A stretch of 64,000 nt of DNA, taken from positions 17,284,386 to 17,348,385 of the forward strand of contig JAJEKV010000003.1 of the NCBI GenBank assembly GCA_021234155.1, read 5' to 3'. Each line of letters opens with the position of its first letter. Positions within the stretch are counted from its first letter, which is position 1. Shown here piece after piece: positions 23,769-34,908 of this stretch. The stretch comes from Isoetes taiwanensis (taxonomy: Eukaryota > Streptophyta > Lycopodiopsida > Isoetales > Isoetaceae). Under the pieces are notes generated by a model that saw only the letters and a program-made list of their open reading frames with translations, had not been told where the DNA came from and did no database searches. Made by a program: the position numbers and the translations under genes.

Positions 23769-25415
23769 ATGAATATTATTCAGGAATCAAAATCAGTTGA
23801 AGAGGAGGAAATTGATGAAACAACTGAGGTAAATAATAATTGCATTATGTCTATTTCAAGTGATTTGAAAAAGAGAAATAACAAATTCTTGGTAATAGAT
23901 TCAGGAGCTGAGAAAACCGTGACATGTAATTCAAATTTGCTCAAGGAGTGCAAGAATTAAGGAGCTGGTCATGTGCAACTAGGAGATGGAAGTTTGCAAG
24001 AGATAGAAGACTCTGGTGTTTTAGAATTGCTTGATCTTAATGGAAAAGCTGTAGAACTCAAGGATGTTTTTTGTGTACCTGGATTAGTCAGAAATTTAAT
24101 TTCTGTATGTCAGTTAGTTGACCTTGGTTATAAGGTCAATTTTGAGAAACTTGAATGTAAAATCCTTTTGGGAAATGAAGTTAAGTTTATTGGCAAACGA
24201 GTTGGAAACTTATTTGGTTTTGATCTTGAGCAAATGCCTAATTTGAACATTGTAGAATATCCATCTTTGAAAGTTTGGCATAACAGAATGTGTCATACAA
24301 ATATGACAAATGTTGAGATTATGGCCAAAAAGAATTGGATCAAAGCAAAAGAGGACAAATCTGGAAACAAATTGTGTGCAGGATGTATGTTAGGAAAACA
24401 AACAAGGCCGTCTTTTAAGAAATCTACCAAGAGAGCAAGGGGAATCTTGGATCTCATGCATACTGACTTGTGTGGTCCAATAAATGTAACAAGCATGACT
24501 GGGCACAGATATTTTATGACTTTTATAGACGACTTTAGCAGAAAAACAAAATGCTATTGTTTGAAAACTCAAGATCAAGCTTTTAATGCTTTGAAACTAT
24601 TTATTGCCGAAGTACAACTTGAAACAGGGAGAAAAGTAAAATGCTTGAGATCTGATCGAGGTGGTGAGTATTTGTCAAAGGAATTCAAGGATTTTTGTGG
24701 AAAACTTGGAATCAAGAGGCAGCTGACATGCAGGTTCTCTCCACAGCAAAATGGAGTAGCAGAGAAGAAGAATAGGACATTGCTTAATGCTGTTAGGTCC
24801 ATGTTGAAATATTCAGGTCTGCCAAACTATATTTGGGATGAAGCAGTCAAAACTGCTGTATATGTTCAAAACTTGCTGCCAACTAAAAGTACCAATGGAG
24901 CTGCTCCAGAAATGCTATGGTCAGGTAAGTTGCCTTGCTTTGATAATTTAAGAGCTTATGGATGCCTTACATTTGCACATGTACTGGATAACCGAGCATA
25001 CATCACATATTTGGTAGGCTATGATGAAAACTCCAAGGCCTATCGGCTATTTGATCCTGCAAAAAGGAAAGTTATTGTTAGTAGGGATGTAGTGTTTGAT
25101 GAGACACAATTCTATAAGTTGATTCCAAAGGTTAATGATTCAGACAAATGTGAAATTGTTGAAACTGAACCTCTGGAAGAAAGAGCAGAAGCTAAGACTG
25201 AAACCTTAGAAGAGAACTCAAAGGATGAAATGGTGAAAGCAGTGGAATACTCTAGTGATGACTCAAATTATGAAAGTGAAGCGGAAAATATAAATGAAGA
25301 GGTCATTCATAGAGAAGAAGTCATGGATGAACAAGTGGATACAAATGTTCCAGAAAAACCAAAAAGAAAGCCAAGGAGAACTGAGGCTCAAAATGGAATA
25401 TCATGGCAGAAATAA
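23769..25415 (+). pseudogene. copia protease and integrase
   Basis: Protease: FLVIDSGAEKTVTCNSNLL holds the catalytic DSGA (about 23895). A TAA at 23958 breaks it, and the frame resumes at 23973 (QLGDGSLQEIE). Integrase: zinc finger from VWHNRMCHTNM to CAGCMLGKQTRPSF (about 24270-24415), and core residues in HTDLCGP, LRSDRGGEYLS and QNGVAEKKNRTLL (about 24460-24780), so the catalytic triad is intact. After FAHV the usual spacer before LVGYDENSKAYRLFDP is shortened (about 24980-25020), suggesting a small deletion. A long acidic linker follows (EEVIHREEVMDEQVD). The frame shifts near 25400 into the RT-side linker. Confidence 0.92.
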
Positions 25416-25419
25416 GGAA

Positions 25420-25605
25420 GGAAGGAACAAAAGGTTTCAGCCTCATGTAGGTGAAATCCATAGTGTATTTGATGTCTTGAGCTTGGAAAGTGCTGAATTA
25501 CCAAAAAACTATTTTGAGGCAGTAAATGGAAAATATGCAAAGCAATGGTTGGCAGCTATGGAAGAAGAAATGAAAGCTTTCAAAAGAACAGACACATATG
25601 AGATT
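25420..25605 (+). pseudogene. copia INT-RT linker and RT N-terminus
   Basis: In the 25294 frame it reads AELPKNYFEAVNGKYAKQWL and AAMEEEMKAFKRTDTYEI, the standard entry into copia RT (the substrate-binding region before LVDRP). It is cut by the 146-bp insertion after GAGATT. Confidence 0.85.
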
Positions 25606-25751
25606 CTTGCACTGCGACTCGCATGAAACCAACAAAGCGCCCAACCAGAAGAACGGCCCAAAACGCATGCGATGCATGCATGCGACGCATGCAATGCATG
25701 CATGCTCGTCTTGAGCAAGAATGCCGATTCGCTACGCGAATCGACGACATA
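25606..25751. repeat. 146-bp insertion in copia RT with ATGCATGC repeats and hairpin
   Basis: The expected junction TATGAGATT-GTTGACAG (YEI-VDRPAG) is opened here. The insert contains overlapping GCATGC/ATGCATGC words at about 25665-25705 and a hairpin CGATTCG-CTACG-CGAATCG near 25724-25743. It introduces a stop (TGA at 25624) and a frameshift. No target duplication or known element end was found. Confidence 0.6.
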
Positions 25752-27215
25752 GTTGACAGACCTGCAGGCAAAAATATTATTGGAAACAAATGGGTATTTA
25801 GAATTAAACCTGGAATTGAAGGAAAGCCTGACAAATTTAAGGCCAGACTTGTAGCTCAAGGCTTTACTCAAAAAAGGGGACGAGATTATGATGAAACCTT
25901 TTCACCTTTGGTTAAGATAAATAGTTTGAGAATGTTGCTTGCAATTGCAAATTCTTATGATCTTGAAATACATCATATGGATGTAAGTACAGCTTTTTTA
26001 AATGCCAAACTTGAAGAAGAAATTTATTTAAAACAGGCTCCTGGATTTGAGACTGGAAATGAGAAAGTTTGGAAGTTGAAAAGAGCAGTTTATGGCTTAA
26101 AGCAATCACCAAGGGAATGGTATAAATGCATGAATAACTATTTGCAAAAACAAGGATTTGAAAAGTTAAATTATGATGGGAATTTATACAGGTTTGGAGA
26201 TCAGCAAGATTGGTGCATTATTGGTCTTTATGTTGATGATAACATTATCGTTGCAAAAGGAAAAAAGATTCTGGATCAATGCAAACACATTTTGAATAAG
26301 AGATTTCAGATGACAGATCTCGGGGAATTAAAGAGGTTCTTGGGTATAGAAGTTTATAGAAATAGAGGAAGTAAGACCTTGTTGTTAAATCAAAGGATAC
26401 ATGTTGAAAATATGCTTGAGAGATTTGGCATGAAGAATTGCAATGCTGCAAATTCTCCTATGGCTCCTGGGCATAAAATCTCAAAGCTTATGTGTCCACA
26501 AAATGCAAAAGAAAGAGAACAGATGGAGAACATTCCATATAGATCCCTGATTGGATGTTTATTGTACGTTGCTAACTGTACCAGACCAGATATCTCTTTT
26601 GCTGTAAACATTCTTAGCAGGTATAATAATGATCCAGGTAAGGGTCACTGGATTGCTGCAAAAAGAATCTTGAGGTATCTTAAGGGTACCATGGAACTTG
26701 GAGTTTGTTATAATTCAAATGATTTAAATCTGAAAGCTTATTGTGACTCAGATTGGGGAGGGGATCTTGACAAGAGGAGATCAACTTCAGGTTACATAAT
26801 CTTGTTAGGAGGAGCCCCTGTGGCATGGAAATGTAAAAAACAAAATAGTGTTGCATTATCAAGTGCTGAGGCAGAGTATAATTCAGCAACTTTGGTTGCA
26901 AAGGAAATTATTTGGGAAAGGAGATTGTTGAATGAGTTACATGTGCTTCAGAACAAACCTACAGTGGTATTTTGTGATAGCACCAGCTGCATTGCTATGT
27001 CTAAAAATCCTGTATTGCATGAAAGATCTAAACATATAGATCTCGAGATTCATTTTATAAGTGATGTGGTAAGTAAAGGGCTTATACATCTGACCTACAT
27101 AAGCACTGAAGACTAAGTAGCATATATGATGACAAAAGCTCTGCCAATATATAGGTTTCTGGAACTAAGAAATATGATTCAATACAGTGTTACAGAAATA
27201 TTACATGAAGGGGGA
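25752..27215 (+). pseudogene. copia reverse transcriptase and RNase H
   Basis: A long open frame (from before 25752 to a stop at 27114) covers RT: NKWVFRIKPGIEGKPDKFKA, MDVSTAFLNAKLEEEIYLKQ, YGLKQSPREWY, and the catalytic YVDD (GLYVDDNIIVAKG, about 26229). RNase H follows: AYCDSDWGGDLDKRRSTSGY, LSSAEAEY and FCDSTSCI provide the Asp-Glu-Asp set. TAA at 27114 replaces Gln in TED(Q)VAYMMTKALP; past it the frame reads on to LELRNMIQYSVTEILHEGG. The domain itself looks otherwise complete. Confidence 0.93.
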
Positions 27216-27217
27216 AA
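27207..27217 (+). promoter_or_regulatory. copia polypurine tract
   Basis: GAAGGGGGAAA lies directly before the 3' LTR start TGAAGGA. It is the expected primer for plus-strand synthesis. Confidence 0.85.
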
Positions 27218-27965
27218 TGAAGGATAGATAGATAGATAGTATTTTTACGTCATGCCACATTGGCAGCATCCATGAGGACATATGACGGACCCCCAGAGAC
27301 TTGAAGGAAAATAATCATGTAATATTATGTTAAGCCTGCTTTGGAAGTTGCTAGAAAAATGATCTAATCTAAGGGTCATTGCATACTTAGGTTGAAGGAC
27401 AAGTATCAGAACAGTCTGATCTTCATGATGATAAGAATCAAGTTGAAAAATGAAGAACTCAGTTGCATTTAGGGTCAAGACCTTCACTTGAGGTAAGATA
27501 ATAATTAAGTTAAATTGTTTCAATGGTTCGAGGTCATAAGATTAAAGAAGTGCATGTGGGATATTGTTTATAAGAAAACCCAGCTGGGCTCGCGAATGGA
27601 AATTTGCCTGTGGGATATTGTTGAGCAGAGAAGAAAATAGAAACACCAGGAAATCCGGCTTGCCGAGCTCAATGCACCGATTGTTCTTGGAATTAAGGAA
27701 GCATGAAATGTGATTGCAAATATGCCGGCGTAGACAGAAGAATCGTGAAGCAAATTTGAGTGCTTGGGCTCTCAAGGGATTGTACAAAGTAAACGGATAT
27801 GATTGCTACAGCAAATAAGTCATATCCATATGAACAGTGCATGCTATGATTCTTGTAATGGTTTAACAAATATTTTAAGACATTGCTCTAGGCTCAAGGT
27901 TGTCTCCATATATTTGTGCTAACTAGCTTGTGTTGTTTGGATTAGCATATCTTTAAAATCCTTCA
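27218..27965 (+). repeat. copia 3' LTR with embedded LINE tail
   Basis: It runs from TGAAGGA to TCCTTCA (7-bp terminal inverted repeat). The part 27375-27965 equals the 5' LTR. Bases 27225-27308 are an insertion plus target duplication, so the native LTR is about 664 bp. Confidence 0.9.
27225..27301 (-). mobile_element. 77-bp LINE 3'-end insertion with 7-bp TSD
   Basis: The piece is flanked by TGAAGGA at 27218-27224 and 27302-27308. On the minus strand it ends TGACGTAAAAATAC followed by four TATC repeats. It closely matches the fragment at 49261-49328 (TGACGTAAAAACACA followed by TC repeats), including CGTCxTATxTCCTxAxGGATG. It is the extreme 3' end of the LINE family present at 38-53 kb, inserted after severe 5' truncation. 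Confidence 0.8.
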
Positions 27966-28499
27966 ACTCCTGCATTTCTGGAGACCCTGCTCCATAAATA
28001 GACAATGCACCAATTTTGTCTAATCATGAATTCTAATTGAATTTTCTATCGCAACTCCCAGAGTTGACTCTCGTACTCCAAGCATTATCAAGGATCCATT
28101 GTTAAGCATTAGTCCCTCTAGTGCCAACTGGCAAGCCAAAAGGGTAGATCCTTACATACATGTACACTACTTTGATAATACCAAGTGTGGTTCAGAATCT
28201 GCGCTTTATGGGCCTTGTTAACCATTCCATGGCATGCCTGGCCCTGCGAGTACAATGGCCTTCCTCTGGGAAAATTTTCTTCCTAAATTTGACAACCTAC
28301 AAATCCTTATTATGTGAACCCTTTAACCACCAATTTTGGGTTCCATATTGACATTCCAATCCACAACCCATTTTTCTTGCAGAAGCTTATAATAAGCATT
28401 ACCTTCATCAAACATATTCTAGACCATTATATGGTAAGTTTGATAATGCTACATTCCATCTTGCTTATTCTTTCACGAGGCTAGGAAATCCTCCTCCCC

Positions 28500-28534
<35 letters not shown>
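27966..28534 (+). other. Unassigned flank ending in CCCCC-(A)34
   Basis: The sequence right of the copia element shows no recognised gene. It ends TCCTCCTCCCCC followed by 34 A (28501-28534). Such a C-rich end before poly(A) also occurs at 45369 and 53764 and suggests the 3' end of a plus-strand L1-type LINE or SINE, but no body was recognised. Confidence 0.4.
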
Positions 28535-28536
<2 letters not shown>

Positions 28537-28568
28537 TAGATTTTGGAAGTGAATTCTAAAGCTATATA

Positions 28569-30167
28569 TGTGACGCTCCCTACAAAATATACGTCTCCCC
28601 ACCGTACACTTCGAAGAAAATGCCCCATCCGATCCTTCGACCTGCACGGGCCTTCCGTCTATCCCGCACTCTAGGGTACCCCTAGTGCGGGAAGGGGACA
28701 CGAAGGTGTCTTTCGCGCCCTTCCCCTATGGCCTCCTATATCAGCGGAAGCATAACAACGTCAGAACTAGCAATAACAATGCATCGAACTATCTCGAAGG
28801 GTAGCACATCCATACATCCATAGATACAATAGAGATAAACACATGCCGTAGAACATGAGAGCTCCTACCCAAGGCTCAGACTCATGGGGAGGTAGACTGA
28901 CGGCTAGGCCTCAAGATAGAGCAGACCGAGTCATAACAATTGCGGGGCTGGCTTGAGACAATGGCTAGGGTTGACCACTCCATCCGCCCCTCCTGTGCAT
29001 ACTTTGCAGATGGGCTAAATTGGGCTTTGGCATGACTCTAGCCTTCCGGATACGCAATCATGGCATCACCCATCAAGACTACTCTGGGTTGCATCTCCCC
29101 GGTCCGTCGAGGCAGGAAGGGTTGCGTCTCCCCTTTCCCGGGGTCTAGAGGTTCCACGGGCGGCTAGAGAATCGTGGGGACACATGATTCGTCCCCGACT
29201 TAACCCCCCCAAAACAAGAGCCAGGCCGTCACCTGCAACTCTTGAGACCCATGCCCGGCCCACACGAGGTGACCGGCCATAAGCCTAGCCCACTATGGGG
29301 TCCCCAGTAGCCGCGCTCAGCAGGGACCCTCCCTCCATATTGCCTTTAGCCCCGTTATGTAGTGCTAAGTCACATCATAGCCCCCCTAGCCTGGTGGGTT
29401 CCTATGCACAGGCCGCAATATAATAGGAACTAAAGGGTCTAACTAGGAGCATCACTAAGCAAGGCTACTAGGTCTCTACCCCCCTTTCCAATACAAGAGG
29501 AGCAAACGTGATCAACAATCGTCACGTAACTTCATAACATGATAATCATCATAATAACATCTAACCTAATCATACCTATCTAACTTACAGTTAGGGTTCC
29601 TTGATTAGGGTTCAAGATGTTGAATAAGGGTTCCAGGATGGCTCTACTCTAGATACGAAATACTAACTCATCTGGAGTGCTAACTTCCAGATGAACTACT
29701 AAGAACACTACTCCAAATACCTGCTCCCGAAGCACTCCCTCCTATTCCTGGCGTCTCCATGATCCTCGAAGTGATCGAAGTAGCGCTCACTCCAAGATCG
29801 TGCGCGTACTCTAGGGGGCCGTTGCACTAGGCTATGCCACAGCAAACGACGCTCGAAATGGAGTTTCGAGTGCGAAGAGTGCGAAGAAGGTTCCCAGGGT
29901 GTTGGGCCAGGAAAAGAGGTCTAGGTTTAGGGTTTAGGTTAATATAGGTTAGGGTCCACATGGGATGACATGTGGCTCCACGTGGCTCCAATAGGATAAG
30001 GCCATGTGGAAAATTGGCCTTATCCTAAGGTTATCTAAGTTATATACTTAACTTAGATGTGCACCCATGTTACTTCCTAAAGTATATAAGGCTACGAAAG
30101 TAGACTTGTATAGTGACGGACCCGGAAATATACGTATTTATAGCGTATATTTCCCTGGAATATCACA
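28569..30167 (-). mobile_element. Solo LTR of the chromovirus family
   Basis: Its full length aligns with the reverse complement of the LTRs at 54005-55642 and 62336-63932 (for example the cytosine-rich GGAAGGGGACACGAAGG stretch and CCCTGGAA near the end). Ends are TGTGACGC and ATATCACA, and it is flanked by ATATA at 28564-28568 and 30168-30172. No primer site or internal sequence is attached, so the element was reduced to one LTR by LTR-LTR recombination. Confidence 0.9.
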
Positions 30168-30172
30168 ATATA

Positions 30173-33116
30173 TACATCCAACTTTCAACTTAACATATAA
30201 CTTAGCCAATATTTAGCTATATACTTATAGGAGTTTTGGCCACTCCCTAAGCCCCGCTTATAAGAGTTTTGACTACTCTCTAAGCTACTATATGGTGGGG
30301 TTCCTAGTCAATCTCACTAGATCCCAAGTGTCTTGCCTTGCAATATTGAGCAATAAAACCCTTAAGTCTATGCTTATACTCTTTCTATAGAGTCAAAGGT
30401 TCTAACAACCTTCATATTTGGCTGTAGCTGGCTTCCATAGCCTAACACCCCAAGTAATGCATCATCAAATTCTAAATTTGATCTGCAACTCCAAGCAACA
30501 CATTGGCATAGACCACTTCCATGTCTCTTACATGCTCAACGTGTGGGGTACTTTGATGCTCATGCCATATTGATTCCTAAATATCCACGACTTTAAGGTA
30601 CTCAATAGATTCCTCATTGAAGAACTATTGTCTCATCCCTATTTGTAAATGATCTTCTCAATAAGTGTCATTGATCTCTTAAAGACCATTGCATCGCAAG
30701 TGAAGCACCATTATTCTCCATCCATACATCCATCAATATGGTGTCCATCCATATACGTGTTTGATGTTAATACATAGTTTATGCAACAAGCCAAGCAACT
30801 CAATCTAGCTCAACTAATTGGCTTGCAAACTCTAAACAACTTATGGAATACATGGACCTTGGTTTCCACCACTTCCCAAGTAATACCACCATGTCCTCCA
30901 TATCTGAACTCTTATTAGAGGTTCTTGTTTGTGTATAGCCTTGCTTTTTTCGCTTTGGCTTAGAGCTTTTCAAGTCATTTCTCGACCTTGCTCAGTAGCA
31001 CAACCCTTATGTTTGCTTACAAGTGTCTTGCATTGCGTGACTTACTTAAGTCAATTGCAACTTAAATCAATCCACTAGTACTACAGCTTCTTGACCTCGT
31101 CAAAAGCTTTCCACCCCAACCGATACTTGAACTTTATTCAAAAGTTTTATGTGTGGCTTTAATTCCCATAATCTGCTCATACACTTTCAGTAAGGATGTG
31201 AATAATGTCAACTCATACACTTTCAACTTTCAACTCATACACTTTCAACCTCAAGACCATCTCAAGAAAATCATAGGTAGGAACCAATTATTGATATACT
31301 TACGAGTTTACCTCCTTTCCACTAGAAATATATGCTATTGACTACTTGAAATATGTGCCACATAATCAATTTCCTTAACGACTTGTACAATATCTATTCT
31401 TTAAATTTGGTTTTTCCGACATGCCGAAAACTTTTTAGATTTTTTTTTCAGGTTAGTTTTCTAAGGTCTAGAAGCTTTTGGCTGCCTGAAAACTTTTCAG
31501 GTATTCCAAAAATCGAGTTTGTGGCTTTGCCTTTGATTACCAAATTCTAGGTTTTGGGGTTGCCTTATCGATTCCGAGACTTTAGCAGATGCCCATATCC
31601 CTTCTTGCAGCTGTCGCTCCATGCATGTTCGCCAATTGGATTGGCATGCTTTATTCATCAGGTTCTTTGTAAATTTATGTGCAATAGATGGCGTTCTGCA
31701 ATTTGGAGTTGATGAATCGGCCTTTAGGTTGCAATTTCGGCCACTACCTTGGCTTACAGCTAGCTCCGGGGTTTCTGAAGGTGTGTTTGAGCGTTTAACG
31801 GCAGATGGAACTGTCGAAAATCCAGAACAGGTTCGGTTCCAGTCTTGGCTCTGCATAGCCAGGGTTCTATATCTATCCTTGCTCTTAACATTTATTTTGT
31901 GTTGTCCTTTTAACATTTTGCTGTATTTAGCAGATGGTTTTGTTGACACAAGTGCTGAAAGAATTTACTTTAGAGTTCCCGAGTAATTGTAATGCTAGAG
32001 GTGGGGCTTCAACTTCTTCTGCTGTTTCTTTATATCGATACATAATCTTTCTTTTAGTAGGTTAAATTGGCTTCAAATGCTACCAACTCCACCCATCTCT
32101 CATCTCTATAGCACTACAGTAGCAGAAATTGCTTGCAGTTTCATGTATGAAAGATGAGCCAGTTGATCACAATATCCCGATCAAAGTTGAGATTTTAAAG
32201 ATCTGTCTTTTGTTTCTATGTCAAATTTTGACTTCTGGGGCAGTTTGCATATTACCAAACATGATTTTGCCTCAACATAGAACACATCAAGTGTGTACCT
32301 ATTACCTGCTCTCGAATTCCATATTGTCAAATCCTTCATGTGGTGGCAATATAAGGGCAAGCTGTCCTGTTTCTGTCTTGCTAAAATGGAAGGCAAAATT
32401 GCATTTTGTGTTTACTGTCTTCTGTGTATGTTAAATCCTTAGAACTATACGTTAAATCCTTAGAACTATATGTAAATGAATCATTTGAAGGCAAACAAAT
32501 ACGTCTGTTGCAATTCTTTGAAAATTTAAGGATTGTGTAATTGCCTTCGTGCTTACTGATGTCTCTTTGTATTTTCAATTGCCAGTATTGGTAACTTTCT
32601 GATAATGTGACAAAGTCAAAGGAAGTATAAGCTATACGCTTCTCAATCTCCATCACTGTTGCAATATGGACAGGAGATATGCTGGTATGATCACAAGCAA
32701 TCCTTCCAATTACCAGTGTCTTCATGGTGCTCCTTCTATTCACATTTGTTTGTTTTAGCTCATATCATGTTTATCTGCACCGAAGAGGTATTACTTAGTT
32801 GTCTAGGTTACCTTCTGTAAATTGCACTTCCTTCTATAAATTCCACTTCCTTCTGCCTTCTATATGGTTATTTTGTTTGCTTCAGAATTAACTGATGGTC
32901 TCTCTTTGGCATCCTTTAGCGCTAGCGCAAGTCCTATAGCAAAACAGGAACTCCTCAAATGATGTATTTGATGTAGTGGTCAAAATGCTGCCATGAATTT
33001 ATGGGATCTGTCCAGTTAGGAAAATATGTTCACTCATTTTATTACTGCTATCTACTTAAGATGCATTTTCAACCACGTTGGAAAGGGAAAATATTCACCT
33101 CTGTTTTTCTTTCCAG
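30173..33116. other. About 2.9 kb without recognisable features
   Basis: AT-rich single-copy-looking DNA. Reading frames of 150 and 121 residues lie on opposite strands at 31497-31986, show no known motif, and overlap each other. Part may be upstream or intron sequence of the CHCH gene relic that follows. Confidence 0.4.
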
Positions 33117-34030
33117 CAAGCAGCAAATGGCAAGAGCTAGAAGGCAGTTGAACCAGGAAGAGGTATGCAAGTAAATAATAGGCTGTCATCATTGCACCTT
33201 AAAGATTTGTGCACTACACATAATGAGTCCTTATCTTAAAGGCGCCGGTGGTGACGTTTAGTATGCGGATTTTTTTCGACTCAAAGTTTGATATTCCCTT
33301 ATCTCTAAGTAATTTAAGACAGAACCCTTTTGTTGCAGAGGACAAAACCATTTTGGAACACATTCTTTGAATGGAACAAGTTGTCTGCAATTGCATAGCA
33401 CTGCTTGGATCCACATTGAAGTATGCAGTAAAAAGGTCAACCAATGGTTTTGAGGGGGTTAATGTTTAAAATCTGAGATTTAGCAATTACGCTGCTGACT
33501 TCCATCTTGGCACCTCTTCCCTGAGCACCAGCACAGTCTGGCTCTATGATGGGCAGTCTTGCTAGCACAATGGCACAAGGTAATGTCTCTTTTATTTACT
33601 GTGTTTTTGTTGCTTAGATGATTAATTCAGATGTTGTGACCAGGAGTCGCTTATGGAAATGGCAATGCAATTGCCCACCACATTTGGAATGGCAATGCAA
33701 TTGCTCACCATGCAGTTGATGACATCATGGGACCTAGACTGGTGCAAGAGAGTCCAATCAACCACGAGTTTGCCGGCACTCACAAATATTGGAGCTGCGA
33801 ATGCATGTGGCAATCATACGAAGGCATTCCAAGATGTAAGTTATTGGAACAAATCTTGCTTTGAAATTTTATGCTTTTTGTTTGCTGTTATACTATCAAA
33901 ATGACCTTCTGATTTTTCCAATGACTTAATGGGAGTAGGAATGACATCAGCAAGTGCCAATTCAATATGTGTCAGAGCAGTTCAACAACCTCTGCTACGA
34001 GTCGCATACTCATCTGCTATTCCAGTTTCT
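33117..34030 (+). pseudogene. CHCH-domain (twin CX9C) protein gene relic with introns
   Basis: Several exons with splice borders are visible. A possible small exon is 33117-33162 (MARARRQLNQEE). Exon about 33485-33579 reads APAQSGSMMGSLASTMAQ, donor GTAATG. Exon 33644-33835 reads GVAYGNGNAIAHH, AVDDIMGPR and, in another frame, ACGNHTKAFQD, donor GTAAG. The last exon from 33922 reads LNGSRNDISKCQF. This matches plant CHCHD2/MIC17-like mitochondrial intermembrane-space proteins (GSxIAQGMAFGTGSAxAHRAVD...MGPR...KAFQDC...DISKCQF). Broken by TGA in exon 2, a frameshift in exon 3, a duplicated NGNAIAHH unit, acceptor AG changed to AA, first CX9C second Cys TGC to TGA, and a shortened second CX9C. 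Introns show it is not a retrocopy. Confidence 0.75.
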
Positions 34031-34402
34031 TGAGGGGTTGGGGATATAATTGTATTGTGTTCTCTAGAAATTTATAAGGCTTATAGGTAGGTGATGCTTT
34101 CTTTGCTAATAATAGTTTTGTTGGTATGGATGCAGCACTAAGCTGAAGGATCAGATAAGATAGTGAGATAAATGCAACCTCTACCCTAGAATGGGCTTCA
34201 TGCAACAAACAGCAAAGTCCGGGCTTTGTTATTCCTAATGCAAATTGCGAGGAGGTAGGAGATGTAAGTTTATTTCCCTGTAAAATTGCCAGAGTATCTC
34301 TTTAATTAAATGCTTAGCTTCATTTTGCATGCTTCCTTTTCAACTTAAAATCATGATCATGCTTAGCTTCATTTGGCATTGGCGTTATTTCAAAATAAAG
34401 TT

Positions 34403-34566
34403 TTGTTGTCTATAAATTTCTGAAGTTCCATCTTTGGAGCAAGTTGCTATTCTCCATTATTGCATCTTATTCATAATTTCGTCATTGTTGTCTATAAATT
34501 TCTGAAGTTCCATCTTTGGAGCAAGTTGCTATTCTCCATTATTGCATCTTATTCATAATTTCGTCA
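34403..34566. repeat. 82-bp perfect tandem duplication
   Basis: The units 34403-34484 and 34485-34566 are identical as read (starting TTGTTGTCTATAAATTTC, ending ATTTCGTCA). Confidence 0.9.
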
Positions 34567-34770
34567 CAGTTTCTTCTACCTGCATGCTTGCTTGCTTCTA
34601 CATCAATGCCTTTCTTTCAATGAAGATCACTCACTATTGCAGCTCTTGCAGAAGCTATAAACTGGTTTTTTCTCTGGGCTTTGTTGAGAGGGCCACTACT
34701 CAGATTGCATCAAGCAGCTATTTGTGGCACTATTTCTTTAATGCCACTTCATTGTATCTTGCTCTTCACA

Positions 34771-34908
34771 AGTTGATGAATACATTACATTTCCTATGAA
34801 TGTTTGTTAGTCCCCTTCATTATCTACTATTGTTCCTGAATAGTTGATGAATACATTACATTTCCTATGAATGTTTGTTAGTCCCCTTCATTATCTACTA
34901 TTGTTCCT
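34771..34908. repeat. 71-bp perfect tandem duplication
   Basis: AGTTGATGAATACATTAC starts at 34771 and again at 34842; identity holds to about 34908. Bases 34909-35596 show nothing recognisable. Confidence 0.9.

Larger units (their letters stand above)
1..27965 (+). mobile_element. Ty1-copia LTR retrotransposon, interrupted, 5' end outside window
   Basis: Two near-identical LTRs (1-591 and 27375-27965 align without gaps, with about eight substitutions) enclose a primer site, gag, protease, integrase and RT-RNase H in the copia order GAG-PR-INT-RT-RH, and a polypurine tract. The coding part is split by about 22 kb of foreign DNA at 679-22866. The reading frame is further broken by nonsense codons (23166, 27114), frameshifts (near 23376, 23960, 25400) and a 146-bp insertion, so this copy cannot encode a full polyprotein. 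The close LTRs indicate a young insertion, and everything nested in it must be younger still. The first bases of the 5' LTR and its target-site repeat lie outside the window. Confidence 0.93.

Noticed and set aside
31497-31986. Overlapping frames of 150 and 121 residues as a host gene
   Set aside because: No known motif, splice logic or biased composition; the two strands are equally open, so neither is supported.
34403-34908. CRISPR-like or satellite array
   Set aside because: Only two units per repeat, no spacers, in a plant-type genome.
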